Assembly (NCBI GenBank): GCA_944380405.1
Contig: CALWHO010000014.1
Location: 1-64,000, forward strand
DNA: 64,000 bases
Source of the DNA: an uncultured Lachnospiraceae bacterium
GTDB lineage: Bacteria; Bacillota; Clostridia; Lachnospirales; Anaerotignaceae
Reading direction: 5' to 3'
The notes under the pieces were generated by a model that saw nothing but the letters and a program-made list of their open reading frames with translations, was not told where the DNA came from and did not search any database. This document shows, in pieces, positions 1 through 7,633 of the stretch; position 1 is the stretch's first letter; every line of letters starts with the position of its first letter. The translations under genes were made by a program, and so were the position numbers.

Positions 1-273
1 GCGGTACTAAGTTTCCCAACTGGAATCCGCAGGAAAGCACCCGACGAACAATGGCAGCGAAGCTGTTTTGCATAAGCACAGCAAAGAAGTGCTGACAGCG
101 AAGCTGGTTTTGCCTAAGCAAAATGCTGACAGAGCAAAATGCCGACGGAATTTATTTCCGACGAGGAAAAAAGAGAGTTTCAAAGCAATTTATTGCATTT
201 GGAACTCTCTTTTTATACATACAGTAAACTCGATAAAATTTCATTTTGTCGAAATGCCGATAGGCATTTTTTT
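1..273 (+). repeat. Hairpin-array intergenic repeat, copy A (5' end outside window)
   Basis: This stretch has no gene and belongs to a repeat family seen at least five more times in the window. It carries the family linkers GGAATCCGCAG (near 22-32) and CCGACGAGG (near 158-166). The H2 hairpin is CGGAA (146-150) with TTCCG (156-160). The H3 hairpin is AAGAGAGTT (171-179) with AACTCTCTT (203-211), containing an inner stem GCAAT (185-189) with ATTGC (192-196). The last hairpin is ATGCC (254-258) with GGCAT (263-267) followed by a T-run, so it can also act as a terminator. Between the linkers it has extra hairpins of the TTTTGC..GCAAAA and CAGCgaaGCTG type, shared with copies B and C. Function is unknown; short ORFs across it look spurious. 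Confidence 0.8.
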
Positions 274-1012
274 ATTTTATGTTTTCCAAAAACTCAACAG
301 TCTTTCTAAACACATCAAGTCTTCTGTCTGTAAGCACAACATTATGTGTACCTGTTTCAGGCATATAAAGCTCTTTTACTTCAGAAGAAATACTGTCATA
401 TATAATCTCACCGCTTTTTGGCACGCTTACAGCATCGTCTTTAGTCTGAACTATAAATGCAGGGCATTTTACCTGTTTTAAGAAATCATCTTTTTTAAGT
501 ATATCCATAAGGTCATAAAGTGCCTTAAATATTACAACAGGTATATCTTCATAATGCACATGATACTTTTTGGCTATGCCGTATTTTCCTTCCATACTTC
601 TATGGAAGTACACCATATCCTCAGGGTATTTTTGAGCTATAAAACAGTTTTCATCAAGGAAAAGCGGTGAAGAAATAGGTATTATGCCTGCTATTTCAGG
701 GTGCTTTGCCGCAAGGTAAAGGCTAAGGCAGCCGCCTGTTGAAAGACCGCCAACAAATACCGTATCATATTCCTTTTTAAGCTGACTATAATCATACTCG
801 GCTTTTTTAATAAACTCTCTGCAGCCTGTATGAAGCAAATCATCAGGATATGTGCCATGTCCTGCAAGATTTACACTATGCACGCTATAACCGTAATCAT
901 TTAAAAACTGTGCCATAGGCACCATCTGTGATGCACCGCTTGTTATGCCGTGAATTAAAAGCACAGCCTTACCATTTGTTCCTTCCAAAAAAAGCTGATT
1001 ATTATGCTTCAT
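272..1012 (-). CDS. Alpha/beta hydrolase (carboxylesterase / monoacylglycerol-lipase-like)
   Basis: A 246-residue cytosolic alpha/beta hydrolase. The oxyanion segment LLIHGITSG lies near residues 18-26. The nucleophile elbow is GLSTGG with Ser91, and the other likely triad members are Asp192 or Asp193 (TKDDAV) and His223 (TGTHNVV). The small cap and overall length resemble the Est30/YvaK carboxylesterase and lysophospholipase group, which hydrolyse short to medium acyl esters; the actual substrate cannot be read from sequence. It lies 21 bp downstream of the MATE exporter gene on the same strand and may be co-transcribed with it. Confidence 0.85.
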   Translation of the reverse strand: MKHNNQLFLEGTNGKAVLLIHGITSGASQMVPMAQFLNDYGYSVHSVNLAGHGTYPDDLLHTGCREFIKKAEYDYSQLKKEYDTVFVGGLSTGGCLSLYLAAKHPEIAGIIPISSPLFLDENCFIAQKYPEDMVYFHRSMEGKYGIAKKYHVHYEDIPVVIFKALYDLMDILKKDDFLKQVKCPAFIVQTKDDAVSVPKSGEIIYDSISSEVKELYMPETGTHNVVLTDRRLDVFRKTVEFLENIK

Positions 1013-1033
1013 ATATACACCCCTTTTTTTAAT

Positions 1034-2389
1034 TTAATTAATAAGAGCCTGTTTCTGCCATTTACCGCCTTTAAGACGGAATACATAAAATATAGCTCTT
1101 ACATACCAGTCAAGTATCATTGCCGTCCATACACCGAAAAGACCCATACCCATAAACTTGCCTAATACAAAGCTTGCGCCTATTCTTACTATCCACATGC
1201 TGGCTGCTGACACAATAAGTGTATATTTAACATCGGCACAGGCACGAAGGGCATTTGGTATATTAAATGAAAGTGACCATGAAATACAGCAGTTTATACC
1301 GTGCAGTATAAGTATCTGTTTTGCTAATTCTGCCGTTTCACTTGAGAGAGAATATATATTTGTAATCTCATTTAAAAATGGCATTATGCCTAAATTAAGC
1401 ACAAACATAAGGGCATAACAAATTACAATAAGTTTTCTTATGTAATATTTAACCTGTTCATAGTCATTAGCGCCTACGCACTGGCTTACAACAGCTGTAA
1501 GAGCATAGCTCATGGCAAGACCTGGCATACACTCTATTGAGGCAATATTATTTCCAACGGCATTTGCTGCTATTGAAACTGTGCCGAAAGAAGAAACAAG
1601 GCTTAAAACAAGTATTTTACCTAACTGGAACATACTGTTTTCAAGGCTGTTTGGCACGCCTATATAGAGCATTTTTTTAATCATATCACCGTTAAACTTA
1701 TATTTAAAAGGTCTTGTTAAATGCACAGTATATTTCTGGTTTAAAAGAAGCACAGTCATTATAACTGCTGCTGCAATTCTTGAAACAACAGTTGGTATAG
1801 CAACGCCTTCTACGCCTCTATGAAGACCATATATAAGTATTGCATTACCGCATACGTTTATGGCGTTCATTACAATTGATACTTTCATTGAAATAGATGA
1901 GTTGCCCATGGCTCTAAAAAGCGCTGCACCTGCGTTATAAATAGCTATAAACGGTATCGATGCTGTTACTATCATAAGATATGTAAAAGCTGCACTTCGT
2001 ACATCTGCCGTTATGGAGCCAAATACCTTATCAAGTATTATACCATGTATCAGATACATTATCACCATTACGCCAATAGAAATAACGCCCATAAACACAA
2101 AAAGCTGGTCTGCTGATTTACAAGCCTGATCATACTTTTTGCTGCCTATATACTGCCCTGCCACAACAGCACCACCTGTTGCCAAAGCAATAAATACGTT
2201 TATAAGAAGAATATTTACAGTATCAACAAGAGAAACACCTGATACTGCTGCCTCACCAACAGAAGATACCATAATTGTGTCTGCCATACCTACAAGGAGC
2301 GTAAGCATCTGCTCCATTACAAGAGGCAGTATAAGCTTAAAAAGCTGCTTATTAGTAAACAAATAACCCCTACTTTTAGCTGTTTCCAC
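1034..2389 (-). CDS. MATE family multidrug/toxin efflux transporter
   Basis: A 451-residue integral membrane protein with about twelve hydrophobic helices in two homologous halves, the MatE architecture. The N-terminal stretch LILPLVMEQMLTLLVGMADTIMVSSVGEAAVSGVSL (split here as LILPLVMEQM, then LLVGMADTIMV) is the usual first-helix signature. Such proteins export cationic drugs or metabolites using Na+ or H+ gradients. It starts at GTG preceded by a GAGGGTGAG ribosome site. It is distinct from the second MATE gene at 7634-8989 and has no adjacent regulator; the alpha/beta hydrolase follows closely. Confidence 0.9.
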   Translation of the reverse strand: METAKSRGYLFTNKQLFKLILPLVMEQMLTLLVGMADTIMVSSVGEAAVSGVSLVDTVNILLINVFIALATGGAVVAGQYIGSKKYDQACKSADQLFVFMGVISIGVMVIMYLIHGIILDKVFGSITADVRSAAFTYLMIVTASIPFIAIYNAGAALFRAMGNSSISMKVSIVMNAINVCGNAILIYGLHRGVEGVAIPTVVSRIAAAVIMTVLLLNQKYTVHLTRPFKYKFNGDMIKKMLYIGVPNSLENSMFQLGKILVLSLVSSFGTVSIAANAVGNNIASIECMPGLAMSYALTAVVSQCVGANDYEQVKYYIRKLIVICYALMFVLNLGIMPFLNEITNIYSLSSETAELAKQILILHGINCCISWSLSFNIPNALRACADVKYTLIVSAASMWIVRIGASFVLGKFMGMGLFGVWTAMILDWYVRAIFYVFRLKGGKWQKQALIN

Positions 2390-2521
2390 AGCCTCACCCT
2401 CTTTTCATAAATTTTACATATAAATCATAAGAAGAAATTATACTCCTTTATTTATGTATTAACAAGGCAAAATTTACAAAAATTAAATATTTTTAATTTT
2501 GTGTTCTTCGCATAAAAAAAC

Positions 2522-2549
2522 AGCCCTGCCAGAAAATTTTGGCAGAGCT
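2522..2549 (-). terminator. Terminator of the lactate/Etf operon
   Basis: Inverted repeat AGCCCTGCCA (2522-2531) with TGGCAGAGCT (2540-2549), one G.T-type mismatch. In the direction of etfA transcription it is followed by a run of seven T residues, giving an intrinsic terminator just after the etfA stop codon. Confidence 0.85.
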
Positions 2550-2570
2550 TATTTTTAATTTACAGCTTAA

Positions 2571-3524
2571 TTATGCTTTTGCTTTTTTAATTTCTTCTAT
2601 CATAAGAGGAATTACGTCAAGTACGTTGCCAACGATACCTACATTAGCAATATCGAAAATTGGAGCATCTTCATCTTTATTGATAGCTACAATATAGTCA
2701 GAACCGATCATACCTGAAACGTGCTGTGTTGCACCTGAAATACCACATGCGATATAAAGCTTTGGAGCAACGATTTTGCCTGACTGGCCAATCTGATGAG
2801 CTCTTGAAATCCAGCCTGATTCAATAGGAGCTCTTGTTGCACCTACAACGCCGCCTAAAAGGTCAGCAAGTTCATTTAAAAGAGCGAAGTTTTCAGCAGC
2901 ACCCATACCACGACCGCCTGATACTATTACTTCTGCTTCTTCAAGGTTTACTGTTTCGCTGATTTCTTTTACTGTTTCAGCAATCTTTGTTTTTAATTCT
3001 TCAGCAGGAACAGAAATTTCTTCTGCTACTACGTTAGCTGCTGCATCTAATGGGTCAGCTTTCTTGAAAGCGCCTGAACGGATAATAGCAACTGCAACAG
3101 GTGATTCAACTACCATGTCGTTAAGAACTGTACCACCGTATACTGGGCAAGTATAAACTACTTTACCATCTTCTTTTTTAGTGCCTACAACATCTGTTAC
3201 ACAGCCAGCGCCTAATTTTGCAGCAAGACGTGGAGCAAAGTCCTTACCGTCAAGTGTGCCGCCTACAAATACTGCTTCTGGGCTGTATTTTTCAACAAGT
3301 GCTTTAAATATATAGCAGTAAGCGTCTGTGTTATAGCCTTCGTAATTAACAGTTATAACTTCGTCTGCACCATAGCTTGCTGCCTGTTTTACAGCTTCAT
3401 CAGCTGCACCAACAACTACAGCTGCAACCTTATCTGTAAGAGCTTTAGCTGCGTTTATCATTTCAAGGCCTACATTTTTTGCCTTGCCTTCAGCTGTTTC
3501 AATATATACAAGTATCATTTTCAA
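2571..3524 (-). CDS. etfA: Electron transfer flavoprotein alpha subunit
   Basis: A 317-residue EtfA, the FAD-binding partner of EtfB. The C-terminal FAD domain shows SGGRGMG (202-208), GATRAPIESGW (228-238), GQSGKIVAPKLYIACGISG (246-264) and ANVGIVGN (293-300). It lacks the N-terminal ferredoxin-like cysteine domain found in the EtfA (LctC) of the Acetobacterium-type bifurcating lactate dehydrogenase, so it has the length of acyl-CoA-dehydrogenase-linked Etf. It is last in the ldh-acd-etfB-etfA operon, 9 bp after etfB. An AAGGAGGT site precedes both a TTG (the start used here) and an in-frame ATG two codons later; either could be used. Confidence 0.95.
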   Translation of the reverse strand: MKMILVYIETAEGKAKNVGLEMINAAKALTDKVAAVVVGAADEAVKQAASYGADEVITVNYEGYNTDAYCYIFKALVEKYSPEAVFVGGTLDGKDFAPRLAAKLGAGCVTDVVGTKKEDGKVVYTCPVYGGTVLNDMVVESPVAVAIIRSGAFKKADPLDAAANVVAEEISVPAEELKTKIAETVKEISETVNLEEAEVIVSGGRGMGAAENFALLNELADLLGGVVGATRAPIESGWISRAHQIGQSGKIVAPKLYIACGISGATQHVSGMIGSDYIVAINKDEDAPIFDIANVGIVGNVLDVIPLMIEEIKKAKA

Positions 3525-3533
3525 TTTACCTCC

Positions 3534-4337
3534 TTAAAACACCTTAGCGTCTGACATCATGGCAACAGCCTTTGCAACTGTTTCCTCAACTGTCTCTTCT
3601 TTAATCTTAACGCCGGCTTCTTTCTTAGCAGGCTCGAAAACTTTAACTACTTTGCATTTTGCGCCTGCTTCGCCCATAAGAGAAGCATCTGCACCCATAT
3701 CAGCAGCTGTAATATCAGGTATCTGAACCTTTCTTGCTGCCATTTTGCTCTTCATAGTTGGGTATCTTGGGTCGTAAGAAGGTTTTGTAACTGTAACAAC
3801 ACAAGGAGTTGCCACATCAACCATGTTGTAGCCTTCTTCTGTTTCCTGTTTAACGCTAAGACCGCCTTCTGCTGGGTCAAGAGCGATAATATTTGTAACC
3901 TGTGGGATGTCCATAATTTCTGCAAGCATTGGGCCTACCTGGCTTGATGTATAGTCTGTTGTTTCTTTACCGCAGAATATAATATCAAATTTTACGCCTT
4001 TTTCTGCTTCGATTTTTGCAACTGCTTTTGAAAGAGCATAAGCTGTGCCATATGTGTCGCTATTTTCGCAAGCTGCATCATTTACAAGGTAAGCTGCATT
4101 TGCACCAACTGAGCAGCAGTTTCTAAGTGTATCTCTTGCCTTTTCTGGGCCTACAGATACAACTGTGATGTTGCCGCCATGAGCTTCTTTAAATCTTGTT
4201 GCCATTTCAAGGGCATAGCCGTCAAAAGCATTTGTTATTACTGCCACTTTATCAAGGGCAGGCATTCCTGTTGATTTATCAAGTGTAATTTCAACTGAAT
4301 CATCTGGAACCTGTTTTACACAAACTAAAATTTCCAT
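3534..4337 (-). CDS. etfB: Electron transfer flavoprotein beta subunit
   Basis: A 267-residue EtfB. The nucleotide-binding signature CGKETTDYTSSQVGPMLAE spans residues 122-140. The N-terminal MEILVCVKQVPD is typical of clostridial EtfB, in which an AMP or a second FAD sits. With EtfA it forms the soluble heterodimer that takes or delivers electrons for flavin dehydrogenases. Two candidate partners, an acyl-CoA dehydrogenase and an FAD-linked lactate dehydrogenase, lie directly upstream in the same operon. A large perfect hairpin lies in the 94-bp gap upstream (4373-4398) and may uncouple Etf dosage from the dehydrogenases. Confidence 0.95.
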   Translation of the reverse strand: MEILVCVKQVPDDSVEITLDKSTGMPALDKVAVITNAFDGYALEMATRFKEAHGGNITVVSVGPEKARDTLRNCCSVGANAAYLVNDAACENSDTYGTAYALSKAVAKIEAEKGVKFDIIFCGKETTDYTSSQVGPMLAEIMDIPQVTNIIALDPAEGGLSVKQETEEGYNMVDVATPCVVTVTKPSYDPRYPTMKSKMAARKVQIPDITAADMGADASLMGEAGAKCKVVKVFEPAKKEAGVKIKEETVEETVAKAVAMMSDAKVF

Positions 4338-4372
4338 TTTTAAATTCCTCTCCTGTCTTTATTTACGCCAAA

Positions 4373-4398
4373 TGTGCAGTGAAACATATCACTGCACA
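4373..4398 (-). promoter_or_regulatory. Intercistronic hairpin between acd and etfB
   Basis: Perfect 10-bp inverted repeat TGTGCAGTGA (4373-4382) with TCACTGCACA (4389-4398), loop of 6 nt. A further outer pairing GCCAA (about 4367-4371) with TTGGC (about 4404-4408) flanks it. On the transcribed strand it is not followed by a T-run, so it is not an intrinsic terminator. It is more likely an mRNA processing or stabilising element giving separate control of etfBA. Confidence 0.6.
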
Positions 4399-4431
4399 AA
4401 GTATTGGCATTTTTTTTATTTTAATTTTCTA

Positions 4432-5565
4432 TTATCTAAGAAGGTTATTAGCAATAACTATTTTCTGGATTTCGTTTGTACCTTCGAAAATCTGGAAAAT
4501 CTTTGCATCTCTTAAAAGTTTTTCAACTGGATATTCTCTTGAGAAACCATATCCGCCGAAAATCTGAATAGCTTCTGAAGCACATTCCATAGCAACATCG
4601 CCAGCATAAGCTTTTGCTATTGAAGATTCCATAGAATACTTCTTGTCTGTTTCCTGAAGGCTAACTGCATGAGCAACCATCTGACGAGCTGTTTCACATT
4701 TAATCTGCATATCTGCAAGCTTAAACTGAAGACCCTGATTAGCTGCAATAGGTTTGCCAAACTGTACTCTTTCTTTCATGTAAGCAATTGCTTCGTCAAT
4801 AGCTCTCTGAGCAATACCAACTGCTACACAGCCCATGTATGGTCTTGCCATATCAAGAGTAATCATAGCAATTTTGTAGCCCTGACCTTCTTCACCAATA
4901 AGGTTTGAAGCAGGTATACGGCAGTCTTCAAATACTACGTCTGCTGTTGTTGAGCAGCGGATACCCATTTTATTTTCGTGGTTACCAACGCTTAAGCCTG
5001 GTGTGCCATCTTCAACGATAAATGCTGACATACCCTTTGTGCCTTTTGTTTTGTCTGTCATAGCTGTTACAACATAGAAGCCTGCAACGCCAGCGTTTGT
5101 AATGAAGCATTTTCTGCCGTTAAGTATGTATTCGTCGCCGTCTTTTACAGCTGTTGTTTTTGAGTTAGCAGCATCTGAACCAGCCATTGGCTCTGTAAGG
5201 CAGAAAGCAGCAAAGCCTGTTTCTGTAAGAATGTCTGCACATCTCTGTTTCTGTTCTTCGTTACCAGCTGCAAGAACTGCCTTATAAGCAAGACCTGTAG
5301 CTGCAAATGTTGTACCAAAGCCAGCATCTGCAATACCAATCTGTTCTATAAGGGCTGCAACTGTTACTTTATCAAGACCCATTCCGCCGTATTCTTCTGG
5401 GATTTCAAGTGTATGAAGACCCATTTCAATAGCTGCATCATATATTTCTTTTGGGAATTCTCCTGATACATCGTATTCTTTGCACTGTTCTTTAATTTCT
5501 TTCTGAGCAAATTCCCTTACAGTTTCAAGTAAGTCATAGTTTTCTTCTGGAATAGCGTAAGCCAT
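4432..5565 (-). CDS. Acyl-CoA dehydrogenase (short-chain, butyryl-/acryloyl-CoA type)
   Basis: A 377-residue acyl-CoA dehydrogenase, normal length for the short-chain group. FAD-contact segments FCLTEPMAGSD (121-131) and FITNAGVAGFYVV (from 154) are intact. The catalytic base is Glu361 in FEGTNEIQ, the position used by butyryl-CoA dehydrogenases. It is flanked by ldh upstream and etfBA downstream, so it presumably exchanges electrons with the EtfAB encoded with it. Whether it works on butyryl/crotonyl-CoA (butyrate formation) or acryloyl/propionyl-CoA (acrylate pathway) cannot be decided from sequence; the pairing with lactate dehydrogenase makes the lactate-to-propionate route worth testing. 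Confidence 0.93.
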   Translation of the reverse strand: MAYAIPEENYDLLETVREFAQKEIKEQCKEYDVSGEFPKEIYDAAIEMGLHTLEIPEEYGGMGLDKVTVAALIEQIGIADAGFGTTFAATGLAYKAVLAAGNEEQKQRCADILTETGFAAFCLTEPMAGSDAANSKTTAVKDGDEYILNGRKCFITNAGVAGFYVVTAMTDKTKGTKGMSAFIVEDGTPGLSVGNHENKMGIRCSTTADVVFEDCRIPASNLIGEEGQGYKIAMITLDMARPYMGCVAVGIAQRAIDEAIAYMKERVQFGKPIAANQGLQFKLADMQIKCETARQMVAHAVSLQETDKKYSMESSIAKAYAGDVAMECASEAIQIFGGYGFSREYPVEKLLRDAKIFQIFEGTNEIQKIVIANNLLR

Positions 5566-5605
5566 TTTAAAATTCCTCCTCTATTGTCCGTACTTATATT
5601 AATAA

Positions 5606-7024
5606 TTATAATTTGTAGCAAACCTTACCTGGGTTAAGTATAAGGTTAGGGTCAAATACTTTCTTAATTCCGTACATAAGGTCAATGCTGTCTTCTCCAA
5701 GAGATTTCTTAAGGTAGTCAAATTTGCTGTGACCGATACCGTGTTCACCTGAAACAAGACCGCCAAGTTCGTTAGCCTTGTCATACATTTTGCCAAGAGC
5801 GATTTCTGCCTTTTCAAGGAATTCTTCTCTTGGAAGGTCTTCTCTAAGAACGTAAACATGTACGTTACCGTCGCCTGCATGACCGAAGCTTCTGATCTTG
5901 ATGCCTACTTCGTCTTCAAGGCTGTTTACGTATTTAAGAAGTTCTGGAATTTTATCAATAGGAACTACAACGTCACATTCGTCAAGTTCTGTTGTAGCTG
6001 CACAGATTGCTTCATAGAAAGCATTTCTTGCACTCCAAGCCTTTGCTCTAAGGTCTGGTGTATCTGCTACAAGTACGTCAATAGCACCTTCTTCAAATAC
6101 AACTTCTGAAGCCTTTTCAATAATTGGATCAAGAGCGTCCATAGAATCGCCGTCAAATGTTGTAAGAAGGTATGCTTTAGCTTCTACGCCGTCAACAACA
6201 TGTGGGAAAACATCTCTTTCAAGATATTTTTCTGCCATGTATACGATTTCGCTTTCCATAAATTCAAGAGCCTGTGGTTTAAGGCCAGCCATGAAAATTT
6301 TTGGAACAGCACCGATACAAGCGTCAATGTCTTCAAAAGGAACAATAAGGCTTACTGTTTCTTTTGGCTGTGGAATAAGTTCAAGTGTAAGCTCTGTAAT
6401 AATAGCAAGTGTACCTTCTGAGCCGATTACAAGGTTAAGAAGGCTGTAGCCTGAGCTTGTTTTAGCTACGTTTGCACCAAGACGGATAATATCACCGTTT
6501 GCAAGACAAACTTCCATGCTTCTTACGTATCTTCTTGTTGTGCCATATTTAACAGCTCTCATACCGCCGGCATTTGTTGATACGTTACCGCCAAGAGTTG
6601 CAAACTTTTCACCTGGATCTGGTGGGTAAAGAAGACCCTGTTTTGCTGCGTCTTCTGCAAGTGTATTAAGAAGTACGCCTGGCTGAACTGTTACTGTGAA
6701 GTTAGCAAGGTCATAGCTTAAGATTTTGTTCATTCTTGTTGTTACAAGTGTAACACCGCCTGCAACTGGAGGGCATCCGCCTGCAAGACCTGTACCTGCA
6801 CCTCTGGCTGAAACAGGAATAAGGTTTTCATTACAAAGCTTCATTACTGCTGAAATTTCTTCTTTTGAAGCTACTTCTATTACTACATCTGGATCATATT
6901 TGCCGTAAATTGGCATTTCGTCATGTGTATAGTCCTCATTAATGTCTGCACCTGTAAATACTCTGCCTGGTGCGATTTCCTTGAACTTTTCAATAAGTTC
7001 AGGTGTAACTTTGTTATAGCCCAT
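5606..7024 (-). CDS. FAD-linked D-lactate dehydrogenase / glycolate oxidase GlcD-type
   Basis: A 472-residue FAD-linked oxidase. The PCMH-type FAD domain (about 50-225) shows GAGTGLAGG (76-83 region) and GGNVSTNAGG (145-154). The C-terminal FAD-oxidase domain has FGHAGDGNVH (His382-His389) and the signature GEHGIG (426-431). The family includes GlcD, Dld-like enzymes and the LctD subunit that couples lactate oxidation to EtfAB. As first gene of the ldh-acd-etfB-etfA operon it most likely oxidises lactate (or another 2-hydroxyacid) and passes electrons to EtfAB. It starts with ATG behind AAGGAGGAG. A perfect GntR-type palindrome lies about 90 bp upstream. Confidence 0.9.
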   Translation of the reverse strand: MGYNKVTPELIEKFKEIAPGRVFTGADINEDYTHDEMPIYGKYDPDVVIEVASKEEISAVMKLCNENLIPVSARGAGTGLAGGCPPVAGGVTLVTTRMNKILSYDLANFTVTVQPGVLLNTLAEDAAKQGLLYPPDPGEKFATLGGNVSTNAGGMRAVKYGTTRRYVRSMEVCLANGDIIRLGANVAKTSSGYSLLNLVIGSEGTLAIITELTLELIPQPKETVSLIVPFEDIDACIGAVPKIFMAGLKPQALEFMESEIVYMAEKYLERDVFPHVVDGVEAKAYLLTTFDGDSMDALDPIIEKASEVVFEEGAIDVLVADTPDLRAKAWSARNAFYEAICAATTELDECDVVVPIDKIPELLKYVNSLEDEVGIKIRSFGHAGDGNVHVYVLREDLPREEFLEKAEIALGKMYDKANELGGLVSGEHGIGHSKFDYLKKSLGEDSIDLMYGIKKVFDPNLILNPGKVCYKL

Positions 7025-7082
7025 TTTTATCTCCTCCTTGATATTAATTAAAAATTGGCTTAAATTTTGATTTTTTTAATAA

Positions 7083-7150
7083 CACAAAGTTTGTTAAACC
7101 TTTGTCGGTATGATGGTCTGACCAGTATTAAAATCCACCAAAACTTTGTG
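7083..7150. promoter_or_regulatory. Operator region of the lactate operon (TGGTC-T-GACCA within nested inverted repeats)
   Basis: TGGTCTGACCA at 7114-7124 is a perfect inverted repeat with a single central base. This TGGT...ACCA pattern is typical of FadR/LldR-type GntR regulators (established knowledge of the FCD subfamily). It is flanked by a second exact 10-bp inverted repeat, CACAAAGTTT (7083-7092) with AAACTTTGTG (7141-7150), almost concentric with it. It lies 90-126 bp upstream of ldh. The window itself encodes an FCD-type GntR protein at 15649-16341, a possible cognate regulator (inference). Confidence 0.65.
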
Positions 7151-7594
7151 CATTTTTACTTTTTTAAAATTGCTTTTTTATGTATTTAAATTGCTTATTT
7201 TTGTATTTTTAAGGCTTGTTTTAATATAAAACACTTATATTTTATATTATGGCAAATGCCACATACAAAATATAAAATTTATATACTTTAATTACAGAAT
7301 TTAAAAAGGTTTTAAAAACTTTTGTTTGTCCATATTTTCAAAGACTGTAATTATTTTCATGCCTTAATTTAATATGATTATAGTCCTGAAAAAAGGATTT
7401 ATCAACGGTATTTTTTTTATGAAAAAAAGCTCCAAAAGCCTTATTTTGTGCATATTTGAACATTTAATTGATATTATTTTAACAAATACTTTGCGTGCGA
7501 AATATTTGCCTGTAAAATATTTTTTTGCAGGGCATATTTTGTATATTTTTTAATATATAACAAAAATAATTTCTATATTTACAAAACAAAAAAA
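7151..7594. other. AT-rich intergenic region without recognisable gene
   Basis: Together with the operator this is a gap of about 600 bp between ldh and the second MATE gene. It is very AT-rich and holds no plausible coding sequence. The only internal symmetry noted is TGGCA-AA-TGCCA at 7250-7261, which resembles a small operator but has no assigned regulator. Confidence 0.5.
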
Positions 7595-7595
7595 T

Positions 7596-7621
7596 GGATT
7601 AAAACAAACATGTTTTAATCC
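7596..7621 (-). terminator. Terminator after MATE gene
   Basis: Perfect 11-bp inverted repeat GGATTAAAACA (7596-7606) with TGTTTTAATCC (7611-7621), loop of 4 nt. It is followed on the minus strand by a run of seven T. It lies 13 bp past the stop of the MATE gene at 7634-8989. Confidence 0.9.
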
Positions 7622-7633
7622 GTTTTTGTTTTT

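Noticed and set aside
68-481. Open frame of 137 codons on the plus strand at the window start
   Set aside because: It runs through repeat copy A and then antisense to the alpha/beta hydrolase; composition is unlike a protein and there is no ribosome site.
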